From Jacaranda mimosifolia (taxonomy: Eukaryota; Streptophyta; Magnoliopsida; Lamiales; Bignoniaceae), in NCBI GenBank assembly GCA_018894105.1, contig CM032124.1:4759501-4823500 (forward strand): a stretch of DNA of 64,000 nt, written 5' to 3'. Position 1 is the stretch's first letter. Each line of letters starts with the position of its first letter. Made by a program: the position numbers and the translations under genes. The notes below the pieces were generated by a model that worked only from the letters and a program-made list of their open reading frames with translations, was not told the origin of the DNA and did no database searches. This document shows positions 1-12,091 of the stretch, piece by piece.

Positions 1-2420
1 AGATGATTTCATAACATTTAACACAATATATACATACTGTCGATATTTAATTTAGACCTAACATATCATAATATCTCTAAGTTATATAAAATGTCCACAT
101 AAGCATTTACAAACATCTTTTCTATTACAAAATGCGTTTGCCGATCCAAACCTGGAGTCCAAGCTCATCACTCAGTCCTACATGAGAAAATCAAAATAAT
201 ACAATAGGGTAAGTCCAGAGGACCCAGTGAGGGATAATCATAATCATAAGCAATAGGAATCTGTGGAGGAAGAATCATCTCATCATATAATAATTTAACA
301 GTCAAAATAAGAACATATTACATACAAATAATAGTTTTCACAAATAGGAATCTCTCATTTCTTATTATTCCATGAACAGTTTACAATAAATCAGATACAG
401 TTAGAATAAACAAACCCGAGTCATACATAGTTCAACAAAACAAACTTAACATATATATCAGAACAATCTTATTCCAATCGATCAGACACATCCAAGCGTG
501 ACAGCCTCACACAGGGTAGATGCTTAGGAGTATCCCTAGTACATCGCTGAAGCTTAGGAGTATCCCTGGCACACTGTCGATACCTAGGAGTATCTCTGGC
601 ATATCGCTGATACCTAGGAGTATCCCTAGCATATCACTAACACCTATGAGTATCCCTAGGTGTCCCATATACCCAAGCATTCTGCTAAGATTGGCACTCA
701 GCCTAGACATATCTCCATACATATAGCAGATATCAATTAATCAGATTTGTTGATGAGGCAATAATAGAATGCATAACAGTCTAAATATGCCAACATGGCA
801 AATTACTGACTTACAGAACAGTCTCAAATAACTAAATAAGACCAAATGTATAACAAGCAGGACGAGTTCAAACCAATCGAGATTGTCTATGTTATTGGAT
901 CTAGAACAGAAATACTAAGTTTGTGTCAAAACAAATTTTAGAAAACAGCCCTCACAAAGGTATACCAATCAGTTAATAGATAACAAGCAAGATTCTAAAC
1001 ATTCACAAATTTCAATAAACAAGATACAGTATAGTACAGAAACTAGTCTAACCCACTCAGGGGTTTAACACAATGACAGATAGGTGTAAGAAAGTGCCAG
1101 ATTGGCAGGCCCTCAGCTCCGTAGTCTCAGAAAAATGCAATCACCAACTACTGGTCCCTGGGACCCACTTCTTCATCACCTAACCAAAAGATTAGATCCA
1201 TAGTCAAAATTCTTTTTCAACCTTAAAATTACAATCATACAAATAACGGTCTAAAACTGATACTGAATTGGCCAAATCGATAGTTAAGGGGTTTGATCGA
1301 CATTCTCAATAAAGAAGATGCTAAATATGTTGGTCTTGATAAAGGAATATATTAGGTCCTTAATCACATAATTAACCTTGTAATATTGTGCCAAATCAAT
1401 AATAAGAGTCCAATTATTCTCAATAACCTAATTTTATTGCTTAGGTCTCAATTCACAAAATTAGGATTTTCTCTTTTGATTAAAGCAATTAATCCTAAAA
1501 TTATGATAAAATAATGTAAATTCGGGTTCACTAAGTTACAAAATTTACATGCATGGTCCATCCTCATTCCTATATCGAATTCTTACATTAATTCCTCAAC
1601 AATACACAAGATTTAGAAGAAATGATGGTACAAGGTATTAATTCCAATTCTAAGTCTTAACCTAAGATTTGATTAACAGGGCCCCAAAACCATGAACTGA
1701 TGCCACGTACACAATTGTTGCGACGAGCTGAAGAGACTGTCTCAGCACCACCGCTAGAATTGCGTACCACCACCACTCTAGCATCCCCAACAAAACACCA
1801 ATTTCAATTTCACGATTTGCCACCAGGAAAGCCTTTGATTTCAATTTCGAAGGCTCAACACTACTACTTGCCGTCATGGTCATGACCTCCAATGTAAATT
1901 TCGACTACCTCATTGATGGTTTTTGGATAATAATGGTACCAACGTGATCCTTGTATATGTTGAGAAGAACACAATGGTAGGTAATTTGTAGGGTTTGGCC
2001 ACTTCCCAGATGAGGTCTTTGGAGAACGTGAGGTTCAAGCACATGTGAAAAATGAAGAAATATTGAGGGGAGAAAGTTATATATATAGGTTTTCTTTCAA
2101 AAATTAGAGGTCAACCCCCAAAAGTTTATTCCAACCTTCAATTGGATCCTTCAAAGTTCAACCCACTTCAATTCCAGTCCCTCAATTCCTTAGAGCCTCA
2201 CATTTAACTAGTTGACCCAAAATAATCCTACTTTGACCCACTAGACTCTTTAAATGTTATTCAATCAGGTCTTACCAATTTTCGATTCAACCCCAAAATT
2301 TTCAATATCCAAGCAATTAAGTCCTTTTAATTTATTTTTTCCGGCCCTAAAATCCAAGCAACCAATATCTTGATTTCTAAATCCTTATTTTCTCAAATAC
2401 TCAATTTTAGGGCTGTTACA
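1..2420 (-). mobile_element. Long LTR of gypsy family L, truncated by window edge
   Basis: Read on the minus strand this begins at 2420 with TGTAACAGCCCTAAAATT, matching the LTR starts at 50652 and 56091. The match continues through shared landmarks: the phrase around 'GCCAATCTGGCACT' (here near 1100, compare 52155 and 57552), the tandem-repeat block (here 510-730) and the stretch near 'TTTGATTTTCTCA' (here about 190). About 330 bp of the LTR's 3' end should lie beyond position 1. No PBS or coding region is visible, so it may be a solo LTR or one end of an element extending to the left. The short reading frames in it are not credible genes. Confidence 0.85.
510..730 (-). repeat. Tandem repeat block inside family L LTR
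   Basis: About six degenerate units of 27-32 bp built round CCTAGGAGTATCCCTAGC. The same unit in the opposite orientation forms the arrays at 52.6-53.0 kb and 58.0-58.7 kb. The core is an imperfect palindrome. The two overlapping small ORFs here are only translations of the repeat. Confidence 0.85.
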
Positions 2421-2534
2421 ATTTAGCACAAAATGTCAAACTTTTGGTACGTGAGAGGCAACATTTGAGTACACTAGCGCAACGACTTTTCCTAGTTTTT
2501 ATTCTGGGACTCTATGTAGTTTTCTAATAGCCTA

Positions 2535-2954
2535 GGGTTTGTTCGGTTATGTTTTGTTCTTTTGGATAAATTTTTTTTGGAAGAATGTATTTTGGTAGTG
2601 GATTTGGAAAATGGGATGTTTGTTTGTTATTGTTTTGGAGGTTATTAGAATATATATGTTTAAGGATGAAATGCTTTGTTTGGAAATATTTTTGGAGGAG
2701 ATAAATTTTACTGTGTATATTACATAGTAATTTTTGTAGGGTTAGTAGGGTGAAAATAAATTATATATAATTATTAATTGATTATGTATACATATTTAAT
2801 GATTAATTTGTTATATATATAGTTGTAATATATTTTTGGAGGGTTTTAGGAAAAGAACATATTATTTTGGTAATAGGTTCAGAGTCACAAGAGCTTTTTT
2901 GAAAAAGTTATGAAAGTTGGAATTTATCCTTTAGAAACATAAATAAACAATGCC
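2535..2954. mobile_element. Probable Tourist-like MITE
   Basis: The left end GGGTTTGTTCGGTTATG and the reverse complement of the right end GGCATTGTTTATTTATG form imperfect terminal inverted repeats. They are flanked by CTA (2532-2534) and TTA (2955-2957), close to the 3 bp TTA-type target duplication of PIF/Harbinger elements. There is no coding capacity. The target duplication is imperfect, so the call is tentative. Confidence 0.4.
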
Positions 2955-2965
2955 TTAGTGAATTA

Positions 2966-3105
2966 AAATGGGTTGAAAATCCTTTCTTTTGGATTCTACT
3001 TTTCTATTTGGATATAGGCTAAAGTAAATGGACCATTTGTTAAGATTCTACTTATTACCATAATGGAGTTTCGGGACCTAAAGTTGAATTAGATCATGAA
3101 TATAA
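2966..3105 (+). repeat. Dispersed repeat, second copy at 62414-62530
   Basis: The stretch starting 'AAATGGGTTGAAAATCC' and running to 'AAAGTTGAATTAGATC' matches 62414-62530 in the same orientation with a few substitutions and an indel. The family is not recognised. It is most likely part of an old transposon present at both ends of the window. Confidence 0.7.
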
Positions 3106-3381
3106 AACCATTTTGACCCAATGAATCAAACTCTACTGCTATATATACTATTGTTTGTTACATTATGAGGATGCAATTTTTATTATTTTCATATTTTCTT
3201 TGCATATTACTTTCTTTCAAGAATGAAATAATAATTTAAGCATCAAAGAATTTTCATTAAAGCTCCCAACATCCTATACCCAAAAACATCCACGGCTAAA
3301 TCAAGAGAGTAGCTTTTCGTATTTACATTAATGTTATTTGTAGATCGTTATCTAGGTAGGAGTCCAAGAACGAGGCTACAC

Positions 3382-3626
3382 TATTAGGAAATAGGGTTTG
3401 TTAGTTTGTTAGTTTGTAAATTGTTGAAACTATAATTTTGTTAGTTTGTGATTTTATTGTTAATTTGTTAGGATACATTTCCCGCTTTTGTTATCCCGCT
3501 GTTGCTGTATATATATACATGATGTACATACACATTTCTATGCAAGTTTTCAGTCCTTTTAGACACCCAAGTGTTTTCTCTCTCAATGTTCATGGTTCAT
3601 TCTGCATGATGGCCTGCACTCCAACA
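3382..3626 (+). repeat. Copia 5' LTR
   Basis: Pairs with 8046-8290 over exactly 245 bp. It starts TATTAGGAAATAG (canonical TG lost) and ends CTCCAACA directly before the primer binding site. Confidence 0.9.
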
Positions 3627-3638
3627 TGGTATCAGTAG
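3627..3638 (+). other. Copia primer binding site (tRNA-Met type)
   Basis: TGGTATCAGTAG directly follows the LTR. TGGTATCAGAGC is the usual complement to initiator tRNA-Met in plant copia elements; here the last bases have drifted. Confidence 0.75.
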
Positions 3639-3698
3639 TTATTTTCTGCACGTTCTTCTGCACTTGATCTCTCCTCCTCTTCATTCTTCTCCTTCCTC

Positions 3699-4660
3699 AT
3701 GGAACCACAAATCTCATCCAACTCTCCCAGGCTCCAAGGTAGATCCACCATTGATGATGTTTCAAGCCCCTACTTCCTTCATCACTCAGACAATCTCGGT
3801 TTGATTTTGGTCTCTCAGCCTCTCACCGGAGACAACTACTTCTCCTGGAGTCACGCCATGGTAATCGCCTTGATGGTGAAAAATAAAATAGGTTTTGTTG
3901 ATTGATCCATTCCCAAACCAACTCCAGAAGATGTTGTTCTCCTAAATTCATGGATCCAAAATAACAATATCGTTGTCTCATGGCTTCTCAACTTCGTTTC
4001 CAAAGAAATTTTTGCTAGTATCATATTTTTTGAATCGGCGTAGGAAATTTGGACTGATCTGCAGGAGCATTTTCAGTAGTCCAATGGTCCAAGAATATTC
4101 CAGCTCCACCGTGATTTGATAAGCCTTACTCAAGGAACAGAATCTGTTGGTGTTTACTTCACCAAACGGAAGGCATTATGGGAGGAATTAAACAACTACA
4201 GGCCCACCTGCTCTTATGGTCATTGCACCTGCGGTGGAGCTAGAGATGTTCATGACTATTATTAGCAGGAATACATCATGACTTTGCTAATGGGACTTCA
4301 TGATACCTTTTCTCAGATTAGAGCTCAGATCTTGCTCCTGGAGCCTCTCCCTTCTATCAACAAAGTTTTTTCATTGATCTCACAAGAGAAATGATAGAGA
4401 TCTATAACCCTCCCCACATCCGGCAATCTTGCCAACACTGCTTCCTTTTCAGTTAAAATTGATCCTCTTAGACAGCCGCCCAAGCATACTGACAGAAACG
4501 CTAGCCATCCTCCCTCTGGTTACAGAACTGGCAAAAAGGAGCACCCGTTCTGCATTTACTATGACATTTATGGCCACACTGTGGAAACCTACTACAAAAT
4601 CTACGGATACCCCCTGACTTCAAGTTCAAGTTGCGATCTTGCCAAATATCTTGCTAAGTA
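3699..4660 (+). pseudogene. gag: Copia gag (broken)
   Basis: The first 69 codons from ATG 3699 give the usual plant copia gag start, including PYFLHHSDNLGLILVSQPL and a GDNYFSW motif, and end at a TGA at 3903. The gag similarity continues downstream in shifted frames. A remnant CCHC-like zinc knuckle of the form C-x-Y-x4-GHTVETYYK-x-YGYP lies near 4550-4610; its second cysteine and the following cysteine are replaced by tyrosine, so RNA binding would be impaired. Gag normally forms the particle that packages element RNA. The reading frame is interrupted at least four times. Confidence 0.8.
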
Positions 4661-4909
4661 TCTTCATCATCTATATCTGCTACCAAACCTCCTCCTATGC
4701 CACAATCTTAGTCTAGATCCATTAATCATGTTTCTGAGCAACCTCTGACTGATGGTGTTGGTAATGTCCTTCACACCCTCACTCCGAGCCAATATGCCCA
4801 GATCCTTGGTCTGTTCTCCAGTTATCTCAACACATCTGCCAAATTAGCTAAAACTGACATTCCTACCTCTTCATACTCGACATGTATATATCTCTCATTT
4901 GGCCACTCT

Positions 4910-7900
4910 TTTACTTCACCTACTCACTGGATACTTGACTCAGGAGCGTCGGGTCATATTTGTTCACATGCTGGCATGTTCACTACCCTCACACCCACTC
5001 ACAACTCCACTATATCATTGCCTAATGGAACTTCCATTCCCGTGCACTACATTGGCTCCATATAACTAACTCCCTCTATCTACCTTCAAAATGTTCTTTA
5101 TGTGCCTCAATTTCGTGTGCACCTAATTTCTATTAGCTGTCTCTTCAAAGATTCTAATCTCATTATTTGTTTCTTTCCTACACATTGCACAATCCAGGAG
5201 CCCCAGACTCTGAAAGTGATTAGCAAGGTTAAATGGATGGAAGATCTCTATGTCCTAGATATAGCTAATTTTGAGAAAGCTGTAAGCAAAAATAATAATA
5301 CTACTTCTGTTCTTGTCAATCACACACGCCAGTCCCCTATGCATAAATAGCATAAAAGACTAAGCCACCATTCCCTTCATACTCTTACTTATCTTTAGCA
5401 CATTTTGAAATGTAAGGTAGAGTCCTTTATAGAACCATGCAACGTTTGTCCCCTTGCTAAACAAAGGCGACTTTCTTTTCCAAACAAAAATCATTTTTGT
5501 AAACATCCTTTCGATCTAATACATGGAGATATCTAGGGGTCCTTTCACTATCTAGCACACACTGGACACAAGTATTTCCTTACACTTGTTGACGAATACT
5601 CTCATTTCACTTGGGTTTTTTTGCTGAAACAAAAATCTGACACTTTATTTATACTTCCGCATTTTTTTCAAATGATAAGCACCCAATATAACACTACCAT
5701 TAAGCAGTTTCGATCCGACAATGCAAAAGAATTTGACCTCAAAGATTTCTTTTCAAAAACTGGCACCATTCACCAGCGTTCTTGTGTCGAGCATCCCCAA
5801 CAAAACTTCGTTGTTGAACGGAAGCATCAACATCTATTAAATGTTGCATGAGCTTTATATTTTCAGTCTCATGTCCCTCTTTCATTTTGGAATGAATGTA
5901 TCTTATCTATTGCTTTTATCATAAATCGCACCCCATCTAAAATTTTGAAACAAAAATCTCCCTTTGAACTTCTTCATAACTCTTCCTTCGATTATTCCTA
6001 CTTAAAGCTTTTCGGTTGCCTAGCTTATACTAGCACCCTCACTGTCCACCACACTAAGTTTGATCCTAGGGTGAAACCGTGCATCTTCATTGGTTACCCT
6101 ACTGGTATGAAGGCCTACAAATTATATGATCTCACTAACAAGCAAATTGTCATCTCTAGGGATGTCATTTTCCATGAAAACACATTTCCCTTCCAACACA
6201 TATCACCCACTCAAGACCTTATTAATCCCTTTCCCTCTCTTGTTCTCCCTATGCCAGCAACTGAACACATAAACTCATACATTTCTCAGCCTATCAGTAA
6301 GCCCCCACAAGCTCATATACCCTCTCTCTCTCCATGTCCTCCTCCCAAACGATCCTCTTGGAATGTTCATCCCCCTTCTTATCTCCAAGACTACCACTGC
6401 AGTCTCCTTCGTTCCTCATATATGTCCAGCTCACAACCCTACCCCATCTCCAAATACTTGTCTTATGATAGCTTATCTCTCTCACATAGTTCCTTCCTTG
6501 CTACTGTCTCCTCTCACTTTGAACTGAAAACGTATAAACAAGCTTCCAAATTCCCAGATTGGAGTTGAACAATACTTGGAGTGTGGTTCCTCTCCCTCCC
6601 CACAAACATTCCATTAGTTGTAAATGGGTTTTCAAGCTAAAGTTCAACTCTGATGGCACTATTGAGTAGCACAAGGCTCACCTTGTTGCCCAAGGATATA
6701 TTCAAAAAGAAGGTGTTGATTTTTTAATACTTTTTCTTCTGTTGCAAAGCTTATTATTGTTCGATTATTACTTGCTCTTGCTGCCATTTAATGATGGCAC
6801 CTTCTCCAGCTTGATATCAATAATGCTTTCCTTAATGGAGAGCTCTTTGAGGAAATATATATGGATATGCCCCTTGGTTATGTTCCTAGATGTACATCTC
6901 ACACACCATCACCCAAGCTTTCATGCAGGTTGTATAAATCGCTATATGGCCTCAAGCCAGCCTCTCGGCAGTCGCATTCAAAGCTCACCCAAGTTTTTAT
7001 CTCTCTTGGATTCACTCAGTCAAAATGTGACTATAGTTTATTTACTTGCAGCTTGGGCACTTCCTTCATTGCTTTGCTTGTCTATGTAGATGACATTGTA
7101 CTTACAGGCCCTTCTTTTGATCTCGTCAACTTGGTCAAGGGTCCGTTACAGCAAGAATTCAAGCTGGAGGATCTTGGTAATCTCAAGTACTTTCTTGGAC
7201 TCGAGATCTTTCGCTCTCCCAAAGGTATTATCATGACCCAACGCGAATATACTCTCCAGCTCCTCGAGGATACCGATTTTCTTGCCTCCAAGCCAACTAC
7301 CTTATCGATGGACACCAACACTCAGCTCACATCCATTGACGAGGACTTATTACCTAACCCATCCCAGTACCATAGGCTCACTGGGCGCCTTTTCTACCTA
7401 ACCATCTCTAGATCAGACATTACCTTTGCTATTCACAAGTTGAGTCAGTGTGTATCATAGCCTCGCCTCCCTTACTTACATGTTGTTCATCATCTCCTTC
7501 ACTATCTCAAGAGTTCCCCTGGACAAGGTCTTCTTTTCTCATCCACTTCCAAACTCCAACTCAGCGTATTCTCTGATGCCAACTGGGCTTCCTGCAAGGA
7601 CTCCAGAAAATCCACCACTGGGTACTGTATTTTTCTTGGCTCATCACTCATCTCTTGGAAGTCAAAGAAACAAACTATCGTTTCAAGGTCTTCAGCTGAA
7701 GCTAAATATAAAGCCATTGCTTCTACTGCACGTCAGACCGTTTGGCTTGTACAACTTCTACATGATTTCTAGATTCCATTGCTTGGACCCCCCTTACTCT
7801 TCTGCGATAATGAGGTTGTCCGGCATATTACTTCCAACCCTATCTTTCACGAGCGGACGAAGCACATAGAAGTTGACTGTCACTTCGTCCGCGACAAAGT

Positions 7901-8000
7901 CACTGTTGGCAATCTCAAACTTCTACCCATTGGCTCTCATTCTCAACTGGCAGACCTCTTCACCAAGGCCTTTCCTGCTACTCCATTCCATCCTTAATGC
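4910..8000 (+). pseudogene. pol: Copia pol: protease, integrase, RT, RNase H (broken)
   Basis: Domains appear in copia order. The aspartic protease site HWILDSGASGHICSH is near 4926-4970. A GAG-pre-integrase HKRLSHHS motif is near 5351. The integrase core has D in FDLIHGDI (about 5511), D in FRSDNAKEF (about 5709) and E in NFVVERKHQH (about 5805). Reverse transcriptase runs from about 6560 to 7300 with LVYVDDIVL at 7078-7104. RNase H has FSDANWASCKDS near 7570 and [16 protein letters not shown] near 7852-7900, before the terminal ADLFTKA. Stops and frameshifts split it into at least eight frames. The catalytic motifs are recognisable, but no continuous product is possible. Confidence 0.9.
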
Positions 8001-8045
8001 CCAAACTGGACGTCGAAGACCCCCATCGTCCACCTTGAGGAAAGG

Positions 8046-8290
8046 TAATAGGAAATACGGTTTGTTAGTTTGTTAGTTTGTAAATTGCTGAAACTGTAAT
8101 TCTGTTAGTTTGTTATTTTATTGTTAATTTGCTAGGACACATTTCCCGCCTTTATTATCCTGCTGCTACTGTATATATATACAAGATGTACATACACATT
8201 TCTATGCAAGTTTTCAGTCCTTTTACACACCCAAGTGTTTTCTCTCTCGATGTTCATCGTTCATTCTGCATGATGGCCTGCACTCCAACA
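8046..8290 (+). repeat. Copia 3' LTR
   Basis: Second 245 bp LTR, preceded by the purine-rich TTGAGGAAAGG (8035-8045), the expected polypurine tract. It differs from the 5' LTR at about 17 positions. Confidence 0.9.
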
Positions 8291-8649
8291 TGTATTCAGT
8301 ACCAAACACAATAAGAAAGCAGTATTCTTAGTTAGTGCGAAAGTGTTGGCAATTTTCCTAATCTTACCAGCTTGCTATGATGAAATGTTTTGAGGTAATG
8401 TTAAACCATTAATGCCAAGGCTAAATTAAAAATAAAAAACTTGCAATTTCTTAATTACAGTTTTAATATTGCATATATAAACCTGCCAAGATGACCACGA
8501 TGTTTCATATGATATTCTTTGTTTATTTAATTGTGACTGCATATGCAAGAAATTAAATTAGAGTAGGGCATCATATTATTATATGGGCGAAAATTATTAC
8601 CAGCACACTAATATGAATTAAGCATCTACAGCAGCAGCAGAAGCAGTGA
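8291..8649 (+). other. NLR-1 proximal upstream region
   Basis: No reading frame recognised. 8370-8420 resembles 30896-30946, upstream of NLR-2, indicating a shared ancestral 5' region for the two NLR genes. No promoter element can be assigned with confidence. Confidence 0.4.
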
Positions 8650-11064
8650 GAGGGTGAACTCTTTAAACGAAGAAATCAAAGTGGCAATATGCAAAATAGA
8701 AGATGCACTTCAATCCTATGTTTCTAGTCCGTCTCTTTCACAATCTGAACACCATGGAGATGAGAGTTTTTTTGCTAGACCTCTCCCCAGACTTGGAGAA
8801 AGTAAAGCAATAGATTAATTCCGTAACAAAAAAGGCAAAGAAGATGGAGGATGAGTGCCGTAAAAAAGATCTAGTACCAAGCAACTCATTGGTTGTTCCA
8901 TTAAGAACTTATTTTGGTCGAATGAAGTCAAAGATGGTTAGATTATATGATGAATTTAGTAAAATCAAAGATCTTCTTCTAATAGATCATTGGTGGTCAA
9001 TTATCAAAACTATCTCACTAGTTAGGATGGCAGGCCTTGGTAAGACCATACTTGCTAAAGAAGTTTATGAAGATCCATTAGTTTTGGATCATTTTGACTG
9101 TCGTGTGTGGGTCACAATTACTGCAAATTACCAATTAAAAAGAATCTTGCTAGATCTTCAAACCTAAATGAACTATGACATTGATAAAACACATATGAAA
9201 GAAGAGAAAGAATTAGTTGTGTATTTGTACCAAAGTTTGTTCCACAGGAAATATCTAATTGTGTTGCATGATGTGCGGAGTACAAAACTATGGGATATGC
9301 TGGAAAAATATCTTCTAGACAAGCATAATGGAAGTCCTATCATGCTAACAACTAGGCTAGAAAAAGTAGCTCGATGTGGTGACTGGCATGGAGATCCTCA
9401 TCAAATGCGCTTCCTAAATAAAGAAGAAAGTTGGCATCTTCTTTGTGACAAGGTGTTTGGTGGACCGTTTTGCCCTCCTGAATTAGAGAAAGTTGAAAAG
9501 GATATTGACAAGAATTGTGAAGGTCTTCCTCTTACAATTATCATGGTTTCCTACCTCTTGCAATTGTCCCAAAGTAAGATGAAACTAGAGTACTGGGCAG
9601 AGGCAGCATAGAATAAAAATTTGTCGTTCAAGGATGCACATGAAGAAATATCAAAGGTACTTCTTCCCAGCTACAAGTATTTACCTCTACATTTAAAAAC
9701 ATGCTTTCTCTATATGGGAGTTTTCCCACTAAGTTGTGAGATCCCTGCCTCAAAGCTAATCAAATTGTGGAGTGCGGAGGGATTTCTTGAATCAACATCC
9801 AAAAGGTTTGACGATTATGCCATGGAGTGTTTGGAGGATCTTGTTTCCAGAAGCCTTGTTCTAGTCCGCCAGCAGAGCTCCTGTTTTAGAATTGAAACTT
9901 GCAGCCTCCATTCTACCTTCCGGCATCTATGTTTCATAGAAGCATGGAAGGAAAAGATTTTCCATATCTTAAATAGTTATGCCAATAGTTCTACACATAT
10001 CATGAGAAGCCAGCGACGGTTGTGCATCCATAACAACATTTTATTTGGCATAAAAGATGTGTATGACTTGATGGAATCCATTTCAATGGCGCACTCTATC
10101 CTGTGTACTGGTCCACACCATAAATATCTACACCATAAATATCTAGTACCAATACGTTTCAACTTGAGGCTGCTGAGGGTACTGGATCTTCTTATGATCA
10201 GTTTATACAAGTTTCCTATTAAAGTATTAAAACAAGTCCTATTAAGGTACTTAGCCCCCACTTATAATGGAAAGCTTCCTTCATCCATATCCAAACTCCA
10301 GAACCTTTATTACTTGATTGTCTGTTGACATCTGAGCATCAAATCCTCTGACGATAATTCATGGTTGTATGTGCCCATAGAGATCAGGGATATGAAAGAG
10401 TTGAAGCATCTTCAGTTCATGGGAAGTAATCTACCAGATCCTTGCGGTTGTGGTGATGATTTCTTATCAAACCTCGTAACACTTTTAGATGTCAATACTC
10501 TCAATTGCACAAAGGGTGTTCATGAAAGAATCCCCAGCCTTCAAAAATTAGGAATTCAAATTGAATTAGCACCTGATGCTCTGAACGTTGTGCTACTTCG
10601 ATCCTCTTCCCCATCTCCATAAACTTGAATCACTCAAATGTGTCATTATGAATCCTAATCCTAGGTCTTAAGTTGTTACTTCTATTACAAATCGTTTCCC
10701 ATCTGGTCTTAAAAAGTTGAGCTTGAGGTGGTTTGGATATCCCTGAGAATACATGAGAATGATTGCTCAATTACCAAATCTTCAAGTACTCAAGTTGTGA
10801 TGCTTTGCCTTTCAAAGGCTGGAGTGGGTAATAAATGATGGGGAATTCAAGCAGCTTCAATTTTTGCTAATTGAGGATGCTGAACTCAATTACTAGGAAG
10901 CCAATGGTGACTGCTTCCGATGGCTTAAGTGCGTAATCATTAGGCACTACTACTAGTTAAAGAAGATCTCATAGCTGCTTGAATATGTGTACAGTTTGAA
11001 AATGATCGAGCTAGTTGACTGCCCTTTAGCTGTGGATTATATAAAGCAAATACAAGGATATAAA
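8650..11064 (+). pseudogene. NLR-1: CC-NB-ARC-LRR resistance gene pseudogene, main part
   Basis: An intracellular immune receptor of the R1/late-blight-homolog type, now inactive. The coiled coil survives in part (LNEEIKVAICKIEDALQSYV near 8660; its N-terminus is missing). NB-ARC follows: P-loop region MAGLGKTILAKEVYEDP (about 9028), kinase-2 KYLIVLHDVRS with LHD for the usual LDD (about 9250), RNBS-B GSPIMLTTR (about 9330), GLPL CEGLPLTIIM (about 9518), RNBS-D CFLYMGVFPLSCEIPASKL (about 9700), and the MHD motif replaced by LHS (about 9910). Leucine-rich repeats continue to 11064. In-frame stops lie near 8810, 9165, 9609 and 10326, with frameshifts after 10600. The C-terminus is cut off by a gypsy insertion and continues at 24182. 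Family assignment is from motif wording, not from a search. Confidence 0.9.
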
Positions 11065-12023
11065 TGTAAACATATTAAATTTTTGACCAATTGAGAAGTG
11101 ACACGTGTAAAATAATATATTAAATATTAATTTAAAATTTTCTATTTAAATTTTGGGATATATTAAATTTAATTCCAAAAGATAAATAGTTAATGTTAAT
11201 TAATAATTTAGTATTTATTTTATATTCAAATCAAGTATTGACAAGTGTCAAAGATGGAGTGTCTGCATCTCTAGACCAATTAAATTAAAGATATTTGTTA
11301 TTGATATTATCTTTTGATGGTTGATATTATCAAAATCAAATATATCTCTTAATATTTAATATTATTTTATCAAAGAGATAACATTTGAAGAAGTTCAAGT
11401 CAATTAGAAGCCTTCCATCAAACACCTATATAAATGGGTGATTCTAGCTCATTTGACACAACTCAAATTCCAGTAGATGAGAGAAACTTTGAAGGAGTCC
11501 AGCAAGTCGCTCAAGCAAACTCAAGGAGATCAACGATGTTCAAGGAGTTCTTCAAGGAATTCATATTTTTTTGGCGTTTGATTCGAGATTAAGGTACAAA
11601 GCCCTTGAATTGGCATTATTTTTGTTCAAGGAGATCCACGACGATCAAGGCGTTCTTTGCGGAATCCATATATTTTTGGCTTTTAATTCGAAATTAAGGT
11701 GCGAAGCCCCTGAATTGACGTTATTCTATTCAAATCAAATTCAAAGAAGTTGAGGAATCCATATATTTTCGGCATTTGATTTGAGATTAAGGTATGGAGT
11801 CCTCGAATTGGCATTATTCTATTCAAATCAAATTCAAAGGAGATCCACGACGTTTAAGGTATTTTTCGCGGAGCTCAAGATTATATTTAGAAGGGAAGAA
11901 TCAGAGGATTAGATTAGAGATAGAATCTACATTTGATTAATTGATTTGATTTTAATTTTATTTGTACAATTTTTTCTTGTTTTGTAATTTTAATTTTTGC
12001 AGAGAAGAAAATTTATTGTTACA
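11065..12023 (+). repeat. Gypsy-2 5' LTR
   Basis: 959 bp, TGTAAACATATT to TTGTTACA. It contains three degenerate copies (about 110 bp apart) of a block with 'GGCGTTTGATTCGAGATTAAGG'-type sequence between 11560 and 11860, also present in the 3' LTR. Confidence 0.9.
11427..11434 (+). promoter_or_regulatory. LTR TATA box
   Basis: TATATAAA in the 5' LTR; the 3' LTR has the same site at 23556-23563. Its position about 360 bp into the LTR fits the U3/R boundary. Inferred from sequence only. Confidence 0.5.
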
Positions 12024-12028
12024 AATTT

Positions 12029-12045
12029 TGGCATGCCCAGTGGGA
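12029..12045 (+). other. Gypsy-2 primer binding site
   Basis: TGGCATGCCCAGTGGGA begins 5 bp after the LTR. It has the usual TGG start of a plant gypsy PBS. The matching tRNA is not assigned. Confidence 0.65.
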
Positions 12046-12091
12046 CTATCTTTACCTCTTATCTCTTTCCTTCATCAAAGATTGAAGTATT

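Larger units (their letters stand above)
2421..3381. other. Interval between LTR and copia element; NLR upstream relic
   Basis: No gene seen. Positions 2428-2462 ('GCACAAAATGTCAAACTTTTGG' region) resemble the segments at 28565-28600 and 30600-30635 that lie upstream of NLR-2, so this is probably the displaced distal upstream region of NLR-1. The homologous continuation (the 'GAGGTAATGTTAAACCATTAATGCCAAG' region, 8393-8420, compare 30918-30946) lies on the far side of the copia insertion. Confidence 0.45.
3382..8290 (+). mobile_element. Degraded Ty1/copia LTR retrotransposon
   Basis: A 4.9 kb element with two 245 bp LTRs, a tRNA-Met-type primer binding site next to the 5' LTR, domains in copia order (gag, protease, integrase, reverse transcriptase, RNase H) and a purine-rich tract before the 3' LTR. 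The LTRs differ at about 17 of 245 positions by eye (about 93% identity). The coding region is broken by many stops and frameshifts, so it cannot be autonomous. No clear target-site duplication remains. It lies between two parts of the NLR-1 upstream region. Confidence 0.92.

Noticed and set aside
3377..8295. Target-site duplication for the copia element
   Set aside because: The five bases on each side (TACAC and TGTAT) do not match; the flank has mutated or recombined.
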